DNA from: Arthrobacter endolithicus
GTDB lineage: Bacteria; Actinomycetota; Actinomycetes; Actinomycetales; Micrococcaceae
NCBI RefSeq assembly: GCF_026627425.1
Contig: NZ_JAPNLH010000013.1
Span: 55,294 to 119,293 of the forward strand
DNA length: 64,000 nucleotides
Direction: 5' to 3'
A program made the position numbers and the translations under genes. A model generated the notes under the pieces. The model was not told the origin of the DNA and ran no database searches. It worked only from the letters and a program-made list of their open reading frames with translations. Shown here in pieces: positions 52,598 through 62,186 of the stretch; position 1 is the stretch's first letter; each line of letters starts with the position of its first letter.

Positions 52598-53761
52598 ATG
52601 AAAACACAGTCGCCTCCCGTCGTCTTGGTTGCCCATCCCAATCCGGAGCTCTATGGCGCAGACCGGATGCTTCTTGAGACGGTGCGGGGGCTCATCGGAC
52701 AGGGCTCGAAGGTCATCGTCACCCTTCCCGAATCAGGGCCGCTCGTGGCCGAAATGGAAAATTGCGGTGCGACGGTTGTGCTGTGCCCCACGCCCGTGCT
52801 GCGAAAAGGCTTAGCCAATCCAGTCGGCCTTATCCTGTTGACGGGAGAGGCGCTCAAGGACGCGTTTCGTGGCTTGAGGCTGATCCGCAGGGTTCGTCCG
52901 GATGTTGTGTATGTGAGCACGGTGACCGTGCCCCTATGGTTTTTGCTTGCCCGCCTCACCCGATGTCCGGTTTTGTCGCACGTCCATGAAGCGGAACAGT
53001 CAGCTTCTCGAATCGTTCGTTTAGCGTTGGCCGCCCCCTTGCTGCTGGCGACTTCCATCGTGGCCAACAGCCACTACAGCGCCGGGGTACTTACGTCCGC
53101 CATCCCGCATCTGAAACGCCGGATGACCGTCATTTACAACGGGGTCCCGGGCCCCCCGCTGCCGACGGAAACCAGAGACTCGTTGAAGGGACGGGTGCGG
53201 CTTCTGTATGTCGGCAGACTCTCCAACCGGAAAGGAGTCGACGTTACTATCGACGCTGCCGCCGAACTACGGCGCCGGGACATGAACCTTCAGCTGGATA
53301 TTGTCGGTGCAGTGTATCCCGGATACGAGTGGTACGAGCAGCAGCTCCAACGACAGGTCGAGGCGCTTGGATTGACGCACAGCGTTAGATTTCATGGATT
53401 CATGCCCGATGTGTGGCCGTTTCTGGTTCAGACCGACATTGTCCTAGTCCCGTCGCGGGTTGACGAGCCCTTTGGAAATACGGCGGTGGAGGCAATCCTG
53501 GCGGCAAGGCCTTTGGTTGTGAGTCAAACTTCCGGTCTCCGTGAGGCGGCCGGAGGATACGAGTCTCCACAGTTCGTCCCGATTGACGACGCCCGCGCGT
53601 TGGCAGACGCTGTTGAACGGATTACGAAGGACTGGAAATGCCACACTATCTCTGCCCGCATTGACTCTCTGCGCGCCGCGCGAAGGCATGACCCTCAGGT
53701 GTACCGGACTCAGATCAATATGGCGATAAACGAGCTAGCCAAATTCGCTACCAGATGCTAG
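52598..53761 (+). CDS. Family 4 glycosyltransferase
   Basis: ATG 52598 starts a typical GT-B enzyme (387 residues). The longer frame overlaps the divergent gene and lacks family character. Features include VVLVAHPNPELYGADRMLLE (N-terminal acceptor loop), SHVHEA, NSHYSAGVL, VIYNGVP, LLYVGRLSNRKGVDV (donor domain start), VRFHGFMPDVWPFL, and the E-x7-E motif within DEPFGNTAVEAILA. It transfers a nucleotide-activated sugar with retention. The 3' end overlaps the convergent TIM-barrel-like gene by 4 bases. Confidence 0.9.
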   Translation: MKTQSPPVVLVAHPNPELYGADRMLLETVRGLIGQGSKVIVTLPESGPLVAEMENCGATVVLCPTPVLRKGLANPVGLILLTGEALKDAFRGLRLIRRVRPDVVYVSTVTVPLWFLLARLTRCPVLSHVHEAEQSASRIVRLALAAPLLLATSIVANSHYSAGVLTSAIPHLKRRMTVIYNGVPGPPLPTETRDSLKGRVRLLYVGRLSNRKGVDVTIDAAAELRRRDMNLQLDIVGAVYPGYEWYEQQLQRQVEALGLTHSVRFHGFMPDVWPFLVQTDIVLVPSRVDEPFGNTAVEAILAARPLVVSQTSGLREAAGGYESPQFVPIDDARALADAVERITKDWKCHTISARIDSLRAARRHDPQVYRTQINMAINELAKFATRC

Positions 53762-54633
53762 GCGACAGGCTCCGGGTTCCACAGCTCTTTAACTAGTCGG
53801 ACCGTGGATTTAATGTGTGCGGCGCTTGAGGCTCCAAAGACTATTGATTCAATATTGCCTTGGCCACGGACCCATTCCAGAGCTTCACGAGGTGCTATCG
53901 CTCCCGAGGCGAAAACAGACATTGCGATAGCCCTGAATTGGCGTTCCCGTAACGCCTGCTCATATCCAGGCATACCCCCAGCCATACGAAATCCGATTTT
54001 ATTGATGTTGGAACAAATAATAGGATTTTCCAAACCGATTCCATCTAAGGAATCCAGCAGGCGCGGCAGATTCATGGTAATGAATCCCGGCACGGCTCCG
54101 TAGCGCTTGCGTACATGTTGGTCAAAGATGCGGAACGCCTCGTCGAAACCCAATCCCAGTAATAGGTCTACTACGACGTTCTGAAGAAAAATCACCGGCG
54201 TTTGAAGGCCATGGAACATTTTCATTTCTGCATCCACAAGCAACGTTATGATGCCGTCGACATCCTTCCGCGCGAGCGACTTCCCCCCGCGCAGGGCCGC
54301 TTTGATCAGCCCCTCCTCGGGAAGAACCCGCTTGAGAGCTCCAAGCATACCAACTTCCGTAACTGCATTTGCGTACTTATGGGCGTATGGCATGCAGGGG
54401 TAGAAGACGAAGTTCGGATAACGCGCTGGATCAGTCCGTATACGATCAGTGATGCCAGCAACGCGTTCGTGTGTAGTGCACATGAAGGTCCGCAACCCCG
54501 AATCATAGGCGTCATCAAGCACGGACATTACTGCCTCTATATCCTGAAAGCGCAAGGCCTGCGACCGTGCTTTCTCTTCGGACATATGATTGACGCCGAA
54601 AAACTGGTTGTCGCCGAAAAGCAATCTGTCCAC
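53758..54633 (-). CDS. Conserved hypothetical protein, probable TIM-barrel (aldo/keto-reductase-like)
   Basis: The GTG at 54633 immediately follows the Gfo/Idh stop, with AGGGGG upstream (291 residues). The N-terminus RLLFGDNQFFGVNHMSEEKA and the alternating strand/helix pattern, ending with FASGAIAPREALEWVRGQ and IESIVFGASSAAHIKSTVRL, recall the closing strands of aldo/keto reductases (the GAS near the C-terminus binds cofactor phosphate in those). The catalytic Tyr-Lys-His set cannot be identified with confidence, so the enzyme class is unsettled. Coupled to an oxidoreductase, it may act on the same sugar intermediate. Confidence 0.6.
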   Translation of the reverse strand: MDRLLFGDNQFFGVNHMSEEKARSQALRFQDIEAVMSVLDDAYDSGLRTFMCTTHERVAGITDRIRTDPARYPNFVFYPCMPYAHKYANAVTEVGMLGALKRVLPEEGLIKAALRGGKSLARKDVDGIITLLVDAEMKMFHGLQTPVIFLQNVVVDLLLGLGFDEAFRIFDQHVRKRYGAVPGFITMNLPRLLDSLDGIGLENPIICSNINKIGFRMAGGMPGYEQALRERQFRAIAMSVFASGAIAPREALEWVRGQGNIESIVFGASSAAHIKSTVRLVKELWNPEPVA

Positions 54634-55779
54634 TTAATTCCCCCTATTATCGGCTGATCGACGTGAGAGCTTTCCCATCGGCCATTTACGTCTCGGATGG
54701 GACCCGTCCATGGCCAACGGGCCGGATAGTGACAAGTTAGGATCCGTTTGACTGCCATCTGCGTCCCGTATCAGCATGTCAATCACCGAGTCTGCGACGG
54801 CCGAACTCGCAAAACTGTTTTGGTGTCCCGTCTCGGACAGTCCCAAGCCAGCGGCCGCGCTACGTACAAACTGGTCAAGCTCGGCACTGTATTCTTCTCC
54901 CCGTAAGTAGAACCAAACCGGTCCCGTCAAATCAGTCGTGTAGCGTACATTCCAGCCTGGTTCGTATCCCTCGGGCACCTTGGCTGTCTCCCGCAGATAA
55001 ATCTGGCATTCCTGTCGGTCGACGGCGATCCGGCCTTCAGTTCCCCAGATCGTGATTTTCGTTGTCATCTTCCGGTACGACTCGTCCGACCAATTCACTG
55101 AGAGTTGCGCCGATTTTCCACCTTCGAAGTGGAGTGTGCTATATACCTCGTCCTCCGTGTTCTCTGAAAATATATGCCCACAAAAAGTTCCGGCAACACT
55201 CACAGGTGGACCGAAGTACCAGCTGATCAAATCGATGGTGTGGGCGGCGTAGTCATAGAGGCAACCGCCGCCACTCTCCCTGCGGTGACGCCAGGTAGCA
55301 CCTTTGGCCTGAAGTACGACTGGCCCATACGACTCTGCCAAGATGTGAGTAGGCCTGCCGATGGCCTCGAAATCAAGCAGGTTCTTTGCCTCCCCGAACG
55401 CGGCGACGAAACGATTGTGGTAGCCGACTTGGCTAACGACTCCGTACTCCTTGGACAGAGCGACCAGTGCCCAGGAATCATATGGGTTAAGTGTCAGGGG
55501 CTTTTCGCAAAAGACGTGAAGTCGTCGTCGGATGGCCTGTTCCACCATTTTGAAGTGCGTTCCGGTTGGGGTGGCGATGATGACTGCGTCAAGACTTGCC
55601 TCATCAAGCATGAGCTCGTAATCGGTGTAGGTTCTAAGGCCCGTATACTTTTCCAACACGTCTAAAATGTACTTAGCCGAGTCACAAACGGCCGCCACCT
55701 CAACTTCAGGATGGGCCCGGAGCATCGCTAGATGGGACAAACCCATTTTTCCAATTCCAACTACGGCTACTCGAATCAT
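54634..55779 (-). CDS. Gfo/Idh/MocA family oxidoreductase
   Basis: The 381-residue protein has IRVAVVGIGKMGLSHLAML (NAD(P) loop GxGxxG), VIIATPTGTHF and HVFCEKPLTLNPYD with the catalytic Lys, then GGGCLYDYAAHTIDLISWYF with the His/Asp motif typical of sugar-processing members. Members oxidise or reduce nucleotide sugars or inositols. Together with the coupled 53758-54633 gene it may prepare an unusual sugar for locus 2. The C-terminal 30 residues are charged and appear disordered. It is unrelated in fusion state to the cytidylyltransferase fusion at 12068. Confidence 0.85.
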   Translation of the reverse strand: MIRVAVVGIGKMGLSHLAMLRAHPEVEVAAVCDSAKYILDVLEKYTGLRTYTDYELMLDEASLDAVIIATPTGTHFKMVEQAIRRRLHVFCEKPLTLNPYDSWALVALSKEYGVVSQVGYHNRFVAAFGEAKNLLDFEAIGRPTHILAESYGPVVLQAKGATWRHRRESGGGCLYDYAAHTIDLISWYFGPPVSVAGTFCGHIFSENTEDEVYSTLHFEGGKSAQLSVNWSDESYRKMTTKITIWGTEGRIAVDRQECQIYLRETAKVPEGYEPGWNVRYTTDLTGPVWFYLRGEEYSAELDQFVRSAAAGLGLSETGHQNSFASSAVADSVIDMLIRDADGSQTDPNLSLSGPLAMDGSHPRRKWPMGKLSRRSADNRGN

Positions 55780-56008
55780 AGTCTCCCCTGTGGGTTGACC
55801 GTGCCACCTGCAATAGTTCTGAATTAACCCCGCTGGCAGAACCGGATCGACGGTATGCGAATAGTATCATTACAGTTTCTTGACCGCCCGGCATAGTGCC
55901 CTTGTCCCCTGCTATGACGTCCGGAGGCAACTCGACCACGGGGACAGAATCGTTTGATATACATGGAGCCATGGAGCACATCTCGAAACCTCAGCCCGAA
56001 GTATCCTC

Positions 56009-56944
56009 ATGCATCTGACTGTTGCTGTTCTCACATATAACCGACCCACGGATCTCGCGGCCTTATTGCCGCTGTTGACGCAGCAAATCATTAGCGTGCG
56101 ATCCGATGAGTTGGCTGCCGAAATACTAGTCGTCGACAACGATCCCCGCGGGGGTGCCTGCACATCCGTACAGGCCTACGCGAGCCAATCGCCGTCGGTG
56201 CAAGTCAGATACCAAAACGAACGCCGGCCTGGCATATCTGCTGCGCGAAACAAGGCCCTAAGCGACTCTGCCCGTTCCGATCTGCTGGTTTTTATCGACG
56301 ACGACGAGCGACCAACGGATCAGTGGCTGTGTCACCTGTTGGCGACCTATCAGGATTACCATCCGGCCGCCGTCGTCGGTCCAGTGGTTTCCGAGTTCGA
56401 ACATCCGCCGGAGCCCTGGATCCTAGCGGGCGAGTTCTTCAAGAGGCGTCGACTGGCGACGGGAACGAAAGTGTCCGTCGCTGCCACTAACAACTTATTA
56501 TTGGATCTGCGTCATGTGCGTTCCGCGGACCTTTTCTTCGACCTGGAATTCGGCATCACGGGGGGCGATGACACCATGTTTACCCGGCAGTTGCATAAGA
56601 GTGGTGGGGCAATGATCTGGTGTGATGAGGCCGTCGTGTTAGATATCGTGCCAGCCACGCGGCTAACCCGTAGGTGGGTGCTGCAGCGTGCCTTTAGCAG
56701 TGGGAATACCTGGAGCTTAGTGTCCATCAAGCTTGCGGATCGGACGTTTTCCAAGCATCTTTGCCGGGTCCGGCTGAGTTGGAAAGGCATAGTTCGAATG
56801 ATCGCGGGACTCGGACGCACAGGAATTGGATTTGTCTCTGGCCTCGATCGGCACCAGGCAAAAGGACTACGCACCCTGGCGCGAGGAGCCGGAATAGTGG
56901 CAGGGGTCTTTGCCTACCGGTTTCAGGAGTACCGCCGCCGGTGA
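56009..56944 (+). CDS. Family 2 glycosyltransferase
   Basis: The 311-residue protein starts LTVAVLTYNRPTDLAALLPL, with VVDNDPRGG, RRPGISAARNKAL, and LLVFIDDDERP (DDD/DxD near 95-99), then GITGGDDTMFTRQL (acceptor acid motif near 188). The C-terminal third has one amphipathic or hydrophobic stretch. There is no clear ribosome site (tatcctc precedes the ATG). The 3' end overlaps the convergent GT4 by 22 bases. Sugar specificity is unknown. Confidence 0.86.
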   Translation: MHLTVAVLTYNRPTDLAALLPLLTQQIISVRSDELAAEILVVDNDPRGGACTSVQAYASQSPSVQVRYQNERRPGISAARNKALSDSARSDLLVFIDDDERPTDQWLCHLLATYQDYHPAAVVGPVVSEFEHPPEPWILAGEFFKRRRLATGTKVSVAATNNLLLDLRHVRSADLFFDLEFGITGGDDTMFTRQLHKSGGAMIWCDEAVVLDIVPATRLTRRWVLQRAFSSGNTWSLVSIKLADRTFSKHLCRVRLSWKGIVRMIAGLGRTGIGFVSGLDRHQAKGLRTLARGAGIVAGVFAYRFQEYRRR

Positions 56945-57957
56945 CTGCGCGTAAACCCCAATGCTTCCTGATAGGCGACCAAATGGCCATCGCCAGCGTT
57001 GCTCCAATCCCGTGCTTCCAGCTCGGGCCTTTCGGACCGGTCGTCCTTCCGGACTTGGCGAAGTACCTCCGCGATTCGAAGTCCAGTTAATTCGCCGGAG
57101 TACATATAGATCCAGCCCACTCCGACCTCTTGGGCTAGTTTGCGGTTCACTACGTTGTCAGGGACGAGAACGGGCCGATCCAAAGACAATGCAGCCAGCA
57201 CTCCGCCCGAGTTATGCATTTCAGCGTAGGGCAGCACTACCAACTCGCTTTGGCTCACCTCAAGGACCAATTCCGCATCGGATTGAAACCTCAACGACAG
57301 GGAAATGCGGTCATCTCCGACAGCGAGCCGACGCAGCCCTTGGTCCAAATCAACCGAGGAAGGACGTCCAACTATGTGCAGGGTCAGCTCTGTTTCCTCT
57401 GCTTCCATCTGTCGAAACGCGGCTATCAGCCGGTCGACTCCCTTGTATCGTCGAATCTGTCCGAAAAAACAGAGCCGTCCGTCAACATGTACAGGTTTTT
57501 CATAGCCGCCAAACCATTCCCTGTAGTGGCCGTGGACAACGAGCGCCCCTCGCTGATATGGCGCAAGTTCGGTCGAGGTATTCAGCACTATGCGGTAGGC
57601 CGTCATCGCGTCTATAAAATTCAGCAATCTCTCCTCTACCCAGGAGATGTCCTTCGGGGCGGCCACGTTGTGAACGGTTCTAACAACAGAGGACCGGGAA
57701 AAACTCAAACGCAGAAGCAACAAGATGAATAGAATCTGGCGGCCCAGCTTCCGCACAGGGGTTCGCCCTGTGACCAGAATTTCCGGCCAGTGAACATGAA
57801 AGATGTCGTAGCGCCCCAAGAGGGCTTCCCGCCAAGAAAAATTCTTGATTGCCAAGCCGTCCATATTGGATAGACTTTGCCACAACATGGTGATGTACGG
57901 GTTGGTGGTTTCTCTGGGGACCGGGAAGGACTGGAGAACGACAATTCGTTTGGCCAT
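56923..57957 (-). CDS. GT-B glycosyltransferase (GumK/GT4-like)
   Basis: ATG 57957 has GGAGG 6 bases upstream and is preferred to the frame start at 57987 (344 residues). The N-terminal half has IVVLQSFPVPRETTNPYITM, YDIFHVHWPEIL, a hydrophobic stretch FILLLLRLSF, and TVHNVAAP. The donor half has CFFGQIRRYKGVDRLIAAFR, LHIVGRPSS, LVVLPYAEMHNSGGVLAAL and a late E. HVHWPE with HNSGG is seen in glucuronosyl- and related transferases. UDP-glucuronate from ugd could be the donor, which is inference. Confidence 0.83.
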   Translation of the reverse strand: MAKRIVVLQSFPVPRETTNPYITMLWQSLSNMDGLAIKNFSWREALLGRYDIFHVHWPEILVTGRTPVRKLGRQILFILLLLRLSFSRSSVVRTVHNVAAPKDISWVEERLLNFIDAMTAYRIVLNTSTELAPYQRGALVVHGHYREWFGGYEKPVHVDGRLCFFGQIRRYKGVDRLIAAFRQMEAEETELTLHIVGRPSSVDLDQGLRRLAVGDDRISLSLRFQSDAELVLEVSQSELVVLPYAEMHNSGGVLAALSLDRPVLVPDNVVNRKLAQEVGVGWIYMYSGELTGLRIAEVLRQVRKDDRSERPELEARDWSNAGDGHLVAYQEALGFTRSHRRRYS

Positions 57958-58089
57958 ATTGGGCCTCCACTTCAAACTCTTCGCCAATGGAACTATGCCT
58001 CACGGTACAACTTCACATGAGTGTTCGAATGCATACACCATACCGGTTGCCCGACCAGAGATGAAATACAGCTCGCGGAAGGAGGGCCT

Positions 58090-59196
58090 GTGCCGAGGAA
58101 TCGACTCAAATTCACACGCGCGCGACTCTATGAGTCGCTTCGGACAGCGCATTTAGAGCGCGCTCACGAACTTCAACCGGCCTCAATTCTCTATCGGAAA
58201 AGACGATACGATTTTGACACGAGTCTCGCCGCCGAACTGGACGTCATACAGGCTGGCCGGCTTGAAGCCGCCCTGATTTTGTCAACGTCTGCGATAAGGT
58301 CTTTGGAGATTAACGAGCCGCTGATGCTTTCCAGTTTGCCAGCGACGGTATTGGCCTTGTTGGGGCTACGATTACGCGAGCTTCTAGGAGGTCCGCATGT
58401 TTTGGTGGTCACCTATGCCATTGGTAATGCCGACCCTTTCACCCAAATCGTGAGGTCGACGTGGAAAAGCCAACTACGAAAACGCGTCGAGCGTGCCATG
58501 GCAGCCATGGTCTGGCAGCGTGTGGACCGGATTGCCTATGGAACTGCGGCTGCAATGGTCATGTACGATGGGGTTTTGCCGCATCGACCCCCGGGACTAC
58601 GGGAGACGCTCATCCCTGCGCTTCCCTCCCCTTGCCGCTGTCGATCAGACATCCCTAAGGAACAAGACCGCGTCATCTATCTCGGAGATCTGTCTGAGCG
58701 TAAAGGATTCCCTCTTGTATTGAGGGCATGGCCTGAGGTTGTGCGGCAACGGCCCGGTGCCAAACTCACCATTGTGGGGAAAGGTGTGATGGAGTCGCTG
58801 GCTCGAGCGGCGGCGGATAAGAGTGCCGAAATCGAAGTCGCCATTGATCCGAGCCGCTTGGAAATCCACCGACAGCTCCAGCGTTCACATGTCTTGGTCT
58901 TGCCTTCTCAAGCAACATCTGCTTGGCGGGAGCAAGTCGGTTTGCCCATTGTGGAGGGACTCGCACACGGGTGTTCGGTCGTGACCAGCACGGAGACCGG
59001 ATTGGCCACTTGGCTGCACGAAAACGGGCACTCAACCGTTTCCCCCGAGAGCTCACCAATCACTCTCGCCGCCGCGATCTGTCAGCAACTGGCGGGCATG
59101 CCCGACTTGGACGAGATTTATGCCGTATTGCCTAAAGTGGATGGAAGGCAAGCAGCGGATGCCTGGCTTTTCGATGGCTCGCCCTTAGGTATGTAG
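58090..59196 (+). CDS. Family 4-like glycosyltransferase
   Basis: GTG 58090 has a strong GGAGG 4 bases upstream. The frame also opens at GTG 58021, but without a ribosome site. The 368-residue protein has a poorly conserved N-terminal domain. The C-terminal half is clearly GT-B: VIYLGDLSERKGFPLVLRAW, KLTIVGKGVMES, LVLPSQATSAWREQVGLPIV and EGLAHGCSVVTSTETGLATW (E-x7-E region). It is one base ahead of the flippase gene, so they are co-translated. Confidence 0.85.
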   Translation: MPRNRLKFTRARLYESLRTAHLERAHELQPASILYRKRRYDFDTSLAAELDVIQAGRLEAALILSTSAIRSLEINEPLMLSSLPATVLALLGLRLRELLGGPHVLVVTYAIGNADPFTQIVRSTWKSQLRKRVERAMAAMVWQRVDRIAYGTAAAMVMYDGVLPHRPPGLRETLIPALPSPCRCRSDIPKEQDRVIYLGDLSERKGFPLVLRAWPEVVRQRPGAKLTIVGKGVMESLARAAADKSAEIEVAIDPSRLEIHRQLQRSHVLVLPSQATSAWREQVGLPIVEGLAHGCSVVTSTETGLATWLHENGHSTVSPESSPITLAAAICQQLAGMPDLDEIYAVLPKVDGRQAADAWLFDGSPLGM

Positions 59197-59197
59197 A

Positions 59198-60595
59198 TTG
59201 TCAAACATCACGTCTAACGATCCGTCTAAGGCACACACTGCCGGCACCTCCTTGTGGGCGAAACTGGGAACCACCGCTGGAATCAAAGTCGTCGTTATGG
59301 GACTGACCGGTCTGTTCGCCGTCATCACCAGCAAACTGATCATTTCGCATTTCGGAACTGATGCTTACGCCCAATACGGTTTGCTCTCATCATTCCCGAC
59401 GCTGCTCCCGTTTGCCGATCTCGGCATCGCCGCAGTTGTCATCAACGCCATTGCGGAATCGAAGTCCCCCCGAAAAGATGAACAGGTTAGGCGTTCAATC
59501 CTCACAGCACTGCGGATCCTGCTGATCTCCGGGAGCCTAATCATCGCCATTTCAGCTTTTATCTCGATCTTCGGCTGGTGGCCACTGCTTTTGGGAAACG
59601 GGCTTGAGGCAAACGGAGGCAGCCTCGCCGCATTCGCGTGTCTGGCAATTTTCGCTCTTGCCCTTCCGCTTTCTGTTGGACAGCGGATTCTTGTCGGACT
59701 GGAACGAACCGGTACCCAAGTCATGAGCCAGGTGGTGGTCGCTCCCCTGATTCTCGCTGCCGTCGCGATAGCGATTGCTGTTGCCGCACCGGCTGGCAGC
59801 TACCTGGCCGTTTTTTCCTATCTGGCAAGTGCTGTGAACTCCGTTATCTGCCTGGTGATTGCTGGACGCCTGATTCATCCCCAGCTGGCTTCGGCTATCA
59901 GGTCGATCGTGCGGTTCCGTCGGGATCCGGGAGTTCGCGTTGTACACCTGGCCTGGCCTATGTTGCTGCAGATGATCGCTTTACCGATTGCCATGCAAAG
60001 CGACAGACTGCTCCTCAGTCATCTCACTCGCGGACCCGAGCTCGCACAGTACAACCTAGCATCTCAGCTTTTTGGCATGATCCTTCAGACAATCGCCGCT
60101 GCGGGAATCGCCCTTTGGCCTTTTTACGCCAAAGCCAGGTCGGTATCCCGGATTGAGTCACCCCTGGTACCGACAATGTGGTTCGCGACAGGCGGCCTGG
60201 TTCTCTCCGGAATGATGGCAGCAGTCTCACCGTGGCTGGTCAGGTTCATCTCGGATGGCAAAATCATTTTGGACCCATGGATACTTCTGGGCTTCGTAAT
60301 ATTTGTCTTGCTGCAAGCGGCCAAGTACCCGGTAGGAATGTACATGACTGATCGCAGCGGTCTTAGATTCCAAGTCATTCCGATTTTGGTTCTGGTCCCT
60401 ATAAATCTGGCCCTGTCCTGGTGGCTCATCGGACTTGTCGGTGCCGCCGGCCCGATCCTGGGATCTGCAATTTCAGTGGCACTGTGCCAAGTGCTGCCGA
60501 ATCTCTGGTACGTCCACCGCGACCTGCGGCGCCGGCGAAACCTAGAGAGCCAAGTAGAAAGTGGGCCTGCCGCAGTAGATCTCCAAGGTCCTTGA
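59198..60595 (+). CDS. Wzx-type flippase (locus 2)
   Basis: The 465-residue protein has about twelve helices, the first at about 27-45 (IKVVVMGLTGLFAVITSKLI), followed by FGTDAYAQYGLLSSFPTLLP and DLGIAAVVINAIAE, a common Wzx/MOP N-terminal pattern. The TTG start is one base after the GT4 stop, with AGG 8 bases upstream. It should move the locus 2 repeat unit across the membrane. It ends at a strong hairpin shared with the convergent gene. Confidence 0.85.
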   Translation: MSNITSNDPSKAHTAGTSLWAKLGTTAGIKVVVMGLTGLFAVITSKLIISHFGTDAYAQYGLLSSFPTLLPFADLGIAAVVINAIAESKSPRKDEQVRRSILTALRILLISGSLIIAISAFISIFGWWPLLLGNGLEANGGSLAAFACLAIFALALPLSVGQRILVGLERTGTQVMSQVVVAPLILAAVAIAIAVAAPAGSYLAVFSYLASAVNSVICLVIAGRLIHPQLASAIRSIVRFRRDPGVRVVHLAWPMLLQMIALPIAMQSDRLLLSHLTRGPELAQYNLASQLFGMILQTIAAAGIALWPFYAKARSVSRIESPLVPTMWFATGGLVLSGMMAAVSPWLVRFISDGKIILDPWILLGFVIFVLLQAAKYPVGMYMTDRSGLRFQVIPILVLVPINLALSWWLIGLVGAAGPILGSAISVALCQVLPNLWYVHRDLRRRRNLESQVESGPAAVDLQGP

Positions 60596-60618
60596 CCGAG
60601 AGCGGTCGGAAGCTGGCT

Positions 60619-60652
60619 GGATCTGCCGCAGCGTAGAAGCTGCGGCAGGTCC
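60619..60652. terminator. Bidirectional hairpin between flippase and beta-helix gene
   Basis: GGATCTGCCGCAGC (60619-60632), loop GTAGAA, GCTGCGGCAGGTCC (60639-60652): a 14-bp stem with one G-T pair, midway between two convergent stop codons. Confidence 0.82.
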
Positions 60653-60671
60653 GGAGTCAACAAGTCTCGTC

Positions 60672-61880
60672 CTATGCGATGTTGTACTGCTTACCCGAGA
60701 ATGCCCACTTGTACGGCACTTTGGTCTTGTCATCGGATTTCACGACTAGGGGAGGATTGGCAGTAGTCATCGTATTGCCCGTCCAGTATGGGGACCACGT
60801 CTCGATATAGAATTTATTGTTCCCCCAAATATCGTTGTACGTCGGATTGACCACCTTTAAGGTGCCGTTGGCACTTGAGTGAGCAACGCCGCCGCGCGTT
60901 AGGGTGAACTTGTCGTTCGAGTGGGTCATATGAACCCCGCGGCGGGTCTCGCGGGTCAGAATCGTAGGGTTACGATGTTCGCAGCCTGACGTCCGCTCGT
61001 GGTTGATCCCGCTTCCGGCCGTAACCCCTCGGACGTTGTCGTCGGCCCGCCCAACCTTAATGTTCTCAGTGATGACGTTGAAGGATTGGAACAGAACAAC
61101 GGGGTTGGCGACGCAATGATGGGCGACGCAGTCCACCATACTGCCGCCAACCGTATCCTGGTAGGTCAGTCCGACGGCACCAAACGACGGCCCACCTTCC
61201 GCACGCCGTCCGTCGGCTTCCACTCGCGTCAGCGTATTATTGGATCCACCGTGAAGGGTCAGACCGAAAGTCTCCCCGGGTGGCGCACCGTTGTTTCCTG
61301 CCCATCCGGTGACCAAAACATCCGTGACTGCCACTACGCCGCCTGGGTTATAGACGGCAAATCCGTGAAATATATGTCCTTGCTCCGTTCCTGCTACCTG
61401 GAACTGACCAAACGTTGCGCCCGAAGTAGAGCCGGAGTGCATCATCACAGTGGTCGGTGTCGTCCCTCCGCTGCTCTGCGCCGGGACCAGAGAACGCTTG
61501 CTGGAGGTGTTCTCACGGATAGTAAAGATAGTCCCTGTGCTGCCGCCCACGGTTCCTCGTCCGCTGCCCCAAATTCCCTTGGCGATTTTGGGGATGGAAA
61601 TCCCTGCGTTATAACCGGTGCCGAAGTCCGAGCACTCGAAGCGACCCTCGGGGAAAGTGATAATGGCAGGCTGAGTCAGGCGGGCCATAGCGGCTGAAAC
61701 TGTATCACCAGGCTTATACAAGTCCTCGTAGCGAACATACCCGGTACCCGTGGGACGTACAGTGCCCGAATCCGCCGGAGCCGCTGCAGCGGGGCGTCCG
61801 CCCGATACCCCGGCAATGCCTAGTGCCGCTACTACGCCCATCCCCAAGGCGCTGCGGCGCGAAAAAGTACTCGATTCCAT
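60672..61880 (-). CDS. Tat-exported right-handed beta-helix protein, possible polysaccharide lyase or depolymerase
   Basis: The 402-residue protein has a twin-arginine signal (SRRSALGMGVVAALGIAGVS, cut near PAAAA at about residue 35). The body shows short repeated strands and Asn ladders (GLTLHGGSNNTLTRVEADGR, SMVDCVAHHCVANPVVLFQS, FNVITENIKVG) typical of parallel beta helices. AAGGATC lies 7 bases before the ATG. At the end of an EPS locus, such proteins often cleave or process the polymer. I see no unambiguous catalytic motif, so a binding-only or phage-tail-like fold cannot be excluded. Confidence 0.75.
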   Translation of the reverse strand: MESSTFSRRSALGMGVVAALGIAGVSGGRPAAAAPADSGTVRPTGTGYVRYEDLYKPGDTVSAAMARLTQPAIITFPEGRFECSDFGTGYNAGISIPKIAKGIWGSGRGTVGGSTGTIFTIRENTSSKRSLVPAQSSGGTTPTTVMMHSGSTSGATFGQFQVAGTEQGHIFHGFAVYNPGGVVAVTDVLVTGWAGNNGAPPGETFGLTLHGGSNNTLTRVEADGRRAEGGPSFGAVGLTYQDTVGGSMVDCVAHHCVANPVVLFQSFNVITENIKVGRADDNVRGVTAGSGINHERTSGCEHRNPTILTRETRRGVHMTHSNDKFTLTRGGVAHSSANGTLKVVNPTYNDIWGNNKFYIETWSPYWTGNTMTTANPPLVVKSDDKTKVPYKWAFSGKQYNIA

Positions 61881-62186
61881 AAATAATGATCCTTAAGAGG
61901 GAGCGAACCTAGAGATTGAAGTGCTCCAATAGAGATAACAGCTCGGTAACGTTGCCCCATAAGGATCGGGGACGCTTCCCCCAAATGTCAAAATTCGTGA
62001 TCCCTGACTCATCTGTCGCGCCAGCTGCAGCATGACGAAGGAGTAATGATTGAAACCTGTTGATGTCCTGGGGTTCCCTCCCTCGGTGAAACAACTTTCA
62101 ATCAGCCTGGCATGGGAGTGCGGGTGGTAAGGAACGCACATGCTCAATCTAATCGGAGGCACCACGACGTGCCAAGACTCCCAGAG
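61881..62186. other. Non-coding or decayed stretch right of locus 2
   Basis: About 300 bases with no gene I can defend. A minus frame (62094 to 61909) encodes a protein-like ending (SGITNFDIWGKRPRSLWGNV and on) that might be the relic of an unidentified gene. The minus-strand promoter of the beta-helix gene should also lie here. Confidence 0.3.

Noticed and set aside
61893..62165. 90-codon minus-strand frame upstream of the beta-helix gene
   Set aside because: No ribosome site, no recognisable family, and composition unlike neighbours. Kept only as a possible relic in the region entry.
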